IMG/VR virus record: IMGVR_UViG_3300025093_000075
Span: 1-31,568 of that record
Strand: one strand, 5' to 3'
Length of the DNA stretch: 31,568 nucleotides
Source of the DNA: a virus
The translations under genes and the position numbers were made by a program. Under the pieces are notes generated by a model, which worked only from the letters and a program-made list of their open reading frames with translations, did no database searches and had not been told where the DNA came from. Below are positions 28,834-31,568 of the stretch, in pieces (position 1 is the stretch's first letter; every line of letters starts with the position of its first letter).

Positions 28834-29826
28834 ATGGATATAAAAAAACTTGCAAAAACTTATATAAAAAATGGATTCTCTGTAATTCCTTGTGGAGAAA
28901 ACAAAACACCTTTGATACCAAATTGGGGAAAATTTCAAATATCCCCTATGGGATTAGATGAAGTTGATTCTAATTTTAGGAAAGCTAGGTATTTAGGTGT
29001 TTTGACAGGTGGTAGGTCTAGATTGTTTTGTATAGACTTTGATTTAAAATACGATTTAGCAAATGATTTGTGGGATAGATATAAAGAATCTGTTCCTAAT
29101 TCTATACTAAAAAAAGCTTATATACAGAAAACAAAGAATGGTGGTTATCATATGGTATTTATGGTTCCAAAAACTAGATTATTTGGAAATCAGAAATTTG
29201 CATCTAGGGTAACAACTGAATATGAGAAACATGAAACTTATATGCATGCTTTTAGTAATCCAGACACTAGAGCAAAGGCATTAAAAATAGCAGGAAATGA
29301 TAAATCTAGAGTATTAATAGAATCTAGATCAGGTACAGAAAAAGCTTGTGGTGGTTACTTTATTATAGCACCATCACCAGGATATGAACATGTTTATGGG
29401 AAAATGCAAGATATATCAGAATCTGAGTATGATATTCTTGTAGAAGTGGCACGATCTTTCAATGATGTTTCGTTAAAAGAGCAAGGTTATAAAGTCTACG
29501 ATTCCCCTGATAAATGGGAAGTATCTCCTTTTGAACACTTTAACCAACAAGGAGACTCAATTGAAATACTTATTTCAAATGGGTGGGAGGTTGTAAGTGA
29601 TAACAACAAAACTTCAAGGCTTAGAAGGGCAGGCCACACCCACTCTAAGTCCTCAGCTTTGTATGATAAGGATACTAAAATATTCAATTGTTTTAGTACA
29701 TCTACTTCATTTGAAGTTGATAGGGGATACAACCCAACAGGGGTTTTTATTGAGGTAGAATGTGATGGTAATGCAAAAGAAGCTTATGGTAAGCTTATAG
29801 AACTTGGATGGGGAATAAAAAGATAA
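28834..29826 (+). CDS. Bifunctional primase-polymerase (PrimPol, AEP fold)
   Basis: Makes primers and can extend them; archaeo-eukaryotic primase superfamily. Catalytic CIDFDLK gives D68 and D70 of the DxD; GGYHMVF holds H106; the LIESRSGTEKACGG segment carries a third acidic site, followed by GYFIIAPSPGY. A C-terminal part (FEHFNQQGD, GWEVV, FNCFSTSTSF) is the usual PrimPol tail. No helicase domain, so it likely works with DnaB. The upstream promoter makes it the first gene of the final transcript, probably leaderless. Confidence 0.9.
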   Translation: MDIKKLAKTYIKNGFSVIPCGENKTPLIPNWGKFQISPMGLDEVDSNFRKARYLGVLTGGRSRLFCIDFDLKYDLANDLWDRYKESVPNSILKKAYIQKTKNGGYHMVFMVPKTRLFGNQKFASRVTTEYEKHETYMHAFSNPDTRAKALKIAGNDKSRVLIESRSGTEKACGGYFIIAPSPGYEHVYGKMQDISESEYDILVEVARSFNDVSLKEQGYKVYDSPDKWEVSPFEHFNQQGDSIEILISNGWEVVSDNNKTSRLRRAGHTHSKSSALYDKDTKIFNCFSTSTSFEVDRGYNPTGVFIEVECDGNAKEAYGKLIELGWGIKR

Positions 29827-29829
29827 ATT

Positions 29830-30402
29830 ATGGAATTAGATATAGCAATAAAAGATTTTATTGATTCTACTTATATTACAACAAAGAATCAATTACAACA
29901 TGTAAAAAATAACGATTGGTCTAGTGATTCATTAAGATTTACAGACAAAGAAAGACAACACGATTTACAAGTGTTACTAACAGAAACTAATCTAGCTAAT
30001 GCAAAAAGTTTATATGATATATGTAATAAAGATGTATCTCATAAAACTGTTAAAGAGGTTATGAAAGATTTTTTAGAATTTCAACGCATTTATAAAGTGA
30101 GAGGGGAAAACTATCTTAGATCATATGATTGGTCTAGCCAGATAAATTTAGAGGAAGATGAAGATGAAGATTCAATTGGTGCTAGAGAAATAAAATTCCA
30201 AGATGGGATAAATAAAAATATAAGAAGCTTTACAGAAAAAGTTAGAAAAGTTAATGATGGTGAAACAGTTAAGTCTATAGATTTGAATATACTAAATAAT
30301 GCTCCTATACCACTTGTTATGAGTGAAATGATGGAAAATAGGCATCCTGAAATTTTAGAGTATATTAAGTATAAAGAAGAAAAAAGAAGTAAGAATGATT
30401 AA
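29830..30402 (+). CDS. Hypothetical replication-linked protein (190 aa)
   Basis: Helical protein (LDIAIKDFIDSTYITTKNQL, then TVKEVMKDFLEFQRIYKV), with an acidic patch LEEDEDEDS and a C-terminal helix rich in Lys/Glu. Between PrimPol and a helicase, so it may be a replication accessory, perhaps a helicase loader. No recognised family. Overlaps the next gene by 8 nt. Confidence 0.68.
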   Translation: MELDIAIKDFIDSTYITTKNQLQHVKNNDWSSDSLRFTDKERQHDLQVLLTETNLANAKSLYDICNKDVSHKTVKEVMKDFLEFQRIYKVRGENYLRSYDWSSQINLEEDEDEDSIGAREIKFQDGINKNIRSFTEKVRKVNDGETVKSIDLNILNNAPIPLVMSEMMENRHPEILEYIKYKEEKRSKND

Positions 30403-30865
30403 AGTAGAAGATATTGTAGATTTTAAACAGGAAACTGTTAAAGAGATTACGCAATGTTGTAAGAAGTTAGATGCATTGTGTATGGAGTATTCCGAAATAG
30501 AAGGTATTAGTGCTATATCTGATTTGGAAATATTGAAAAGAAAATTTGTTGGTGAATTCCAGTATTTTGCTAAATTATTTAGTAATGTTAAAAAATATAA
30601 GGGTGCATCACATACATATCTAGAGGACCAGAGAAAGCAAATAAAGGCTGAGGGTATAAATCTAATAATGGTTGATAAAAAGAATATAACAGCAGCTAAG
30701 GAATTAGTTTATGATACTGAATTTTATAAAGAAAGAATAGAGGTTATACAAAGTCTTATAAAGTTTTTTATAAAAACAGAGAATATGTATGACTATTATA
30801 CATCTGTATTTCAATCAATTATACAAAGTGTTTCGATAGCATCTAAGGAAAAAATAATAAATTAG
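30395..30865 (+). CDS. Helical coiled-coil protein (156 aa)
   Basis: Mostly helix: VKEITQCCKKLDALCMEYSE, LKRKFVGEFQYFAKLFSN and RIEVIQSLIKFFIKTENMY. Cysteine pair CC at about residue 15 is unusual. No family recognised. The position before the SF2 helicase suggests a partner in recombination or replication restart. Confidence 0.66.
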   Translation: MIKVEDIVDFKQETVKEITQCCKKLDALCMEYSEIEGISAISDLEILKRKFVGEFQYFAKLFSNVKKYKGASHTYLEDQRKQIKAEGINLIMVDKKNITAAKELVYDTEFYKERIEVIQSLIKFFIKTENMYDYYTSVFQSIIQSVSIASKEKIIN

Positions 30866-30866
30866 T

Positions 30867-31568
30867 ATGTGGGAATTAAGAGACTATCAGAGGAGGGCTA
30901 TTGATGAGGGCTTGAATTATCTTAATAGTTCTTATTCACAACCAGTTATAATAACGCTTCCTACAGCAGCAGGTAAGAGCTTAGTTATAAGTAAATTAGC
31001 TAAAGAATGGGGTAAACCATGTTTGGTATTGCAACCATCTAAAGAATTATTAGATCAGAATATAAAGAAGCTTATTGATTTCGGAGGAGATGCTACTATA
31101 TATAGTGCTAGTGCTGGTGAAAAAGAATTATCTAAGCTCACTTATGCAACTTTAGGTAGTGTTAAGGATATAGCAGATAGGATAAAAAAAATGGGTGTTG
31201 ATACTGTTTTAATAGATGAGGCACATAAAAGCTATTCTCCTGAGCCAGGTTCTATGTTTTCTAAATTTATGAAAAAACTTGGTGCTAAAAAGGTAATTGG
31301 TTTTACAGCCACACCATTTAGATTAAAGCAATATATGGAAGGTAGTAAATTGATGATGCTACATAGGACTAGACCTTCTTTTTTCAAAAAGATGTTATTT
31401 ACTGTTCAGGTGAAAGAAATGATTGATAATAAATTTTGGACTCCAATAAGGTATTACGAACATGAGTTTGATGATAGTAAACTTGACCTAAACTCGACAG
31501 GTAGTGAATATACCCAAGAGTCTATTGATGAGGCTGTGTCTTCACAAAAGATTAATGAGACAATGCTT
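30867..31568 (+). CDS. SF2 DEAH-box helicase, 3' end outside window
   Basis: Open frame from ATG 30867 to the window edge (234 codons, no stop). RecA-like domain 1 is present: Q-motif-like LRDYQRRAI, motif I LPTAAGKS (31-38), motif Ia LVLQPSKELL, motif II DEAH (117-120) and motif III FTATP (146-150). It resembles phage UvsW-type and RecQ/RadD-like helicases that resolve branched DNA. The second RecA domain lies beyond the window. Follows the helical protein after 1 nt and probably shares its transcript from the PrimPol promoter. Confidence 0.9.
   Translation, partial: MWELRDYQRRAIDEGLNYLNSSYSQPVIITLPTAAGKSLVISKLAKEWGKPCLVLQPSKELLDQNIKKLIDFGGDATIYSASAGEKELSKLTYATLGSVKDIADRIKKMGVDTVLIDEAHKSYSPEPGSMFSKFMKKLGAKKVIGFTATPFRLKQYMEGSKLMMLHRTRPSFFKKMLFTVQVKEMIDNKFWTPIRYYEHEFDDSKLDLNSTGSEYTQESIDEAVSSQKINETML

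Overview
The window is strongly AT-rich and every credible gene lies on the + strand. Genes are packed end to end, many sharing ATGA or TAATG stop/start junctions. It reads as part of a large lytic-type bacteriophage genome. A host in the Bacteroidota, probably a flavobacterium, is suggested by three things: promoters of the TTG-N19/20-TAnnTTTG type, an A/T-rich ...ATTATG start context instead of a Shine-Dalgarno sequence, and a Bacteroidota-style signal peptide (ending YSQ). I saw no structural, packaging or lysis genes, no tRNA, no CRISPR array and no integrase, so this is the early/replication side of the genome.

Layout. (1) 1-184: terminator and a weak promoter candidate, then a TerC-family membrane protein followed by an 11-unit 7-bp tandem repeat. 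(2) 903-7466: a long run of small, mostly acidic proteins of unknown function. Several look like families shared by phages and conjugative elements (WYL_2/SH3-barrel, DUF6915 and others). It ends at a strong terminator (7506-7560). (3) 7605-10945: a cysteine-rich DUF7227-like protein and more small conserved proteins, including a HELLH protein and zinc-ribbon proteins. (4) 11006-13783: two paralogous cytosine-5 DNA methyltransferases, a previously hidden 58-aa zinc-ribbon gene and a DenV-like pyrimidine-dimer glycosylase. (5) 13814-18020: a dense set of microproteins, many with one membrane span, plus an acyl-CoA thioesterase, an exported MORN-like protein, a HEMMH metalloprotein and a MazG-like NTP pyrophosphohydrolase. 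(6) 18040-24337: PD-(D/E)XK nuclease, DEDD exonuclease, PhoH-like ATPase and class I ribonucleotide reductase (NrdB, NrdA). (7) 24423-31568: replication genes, namely a NinG/HNH-like nuclease, a possible winged-helix protein, DnaB-like helicase, family A DNA polymerase with 3'-5' exonuclease, primase-polymerase, two unknown proteins and an SF2 DEAH helicase cut off by the window end.

Working together: NrdA/B and the MazG-like enzyme shape the dNTP pool; PrimPol, DnaB helicase and PolA form the replisome core; nucleases, the SF2 helicase and DenV process and repair DNA; the methyltransferases probably protect phage DNA from host restriction. The most notable non-coding signal is a set of promoters whose predicted transcription start falls on, or within one base of, the ATG of the first gene (7605, 18040, 28834). 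This implies leaderless early mRNAs. Other notable signals are the heptanucleotide array, a thrice-repeated gene-start cassette near 14.7-15.05 kb, a G6T7 homopolymer that separates two frames of a membrane protein, and a fused terminator/promoter at 24361-24403.
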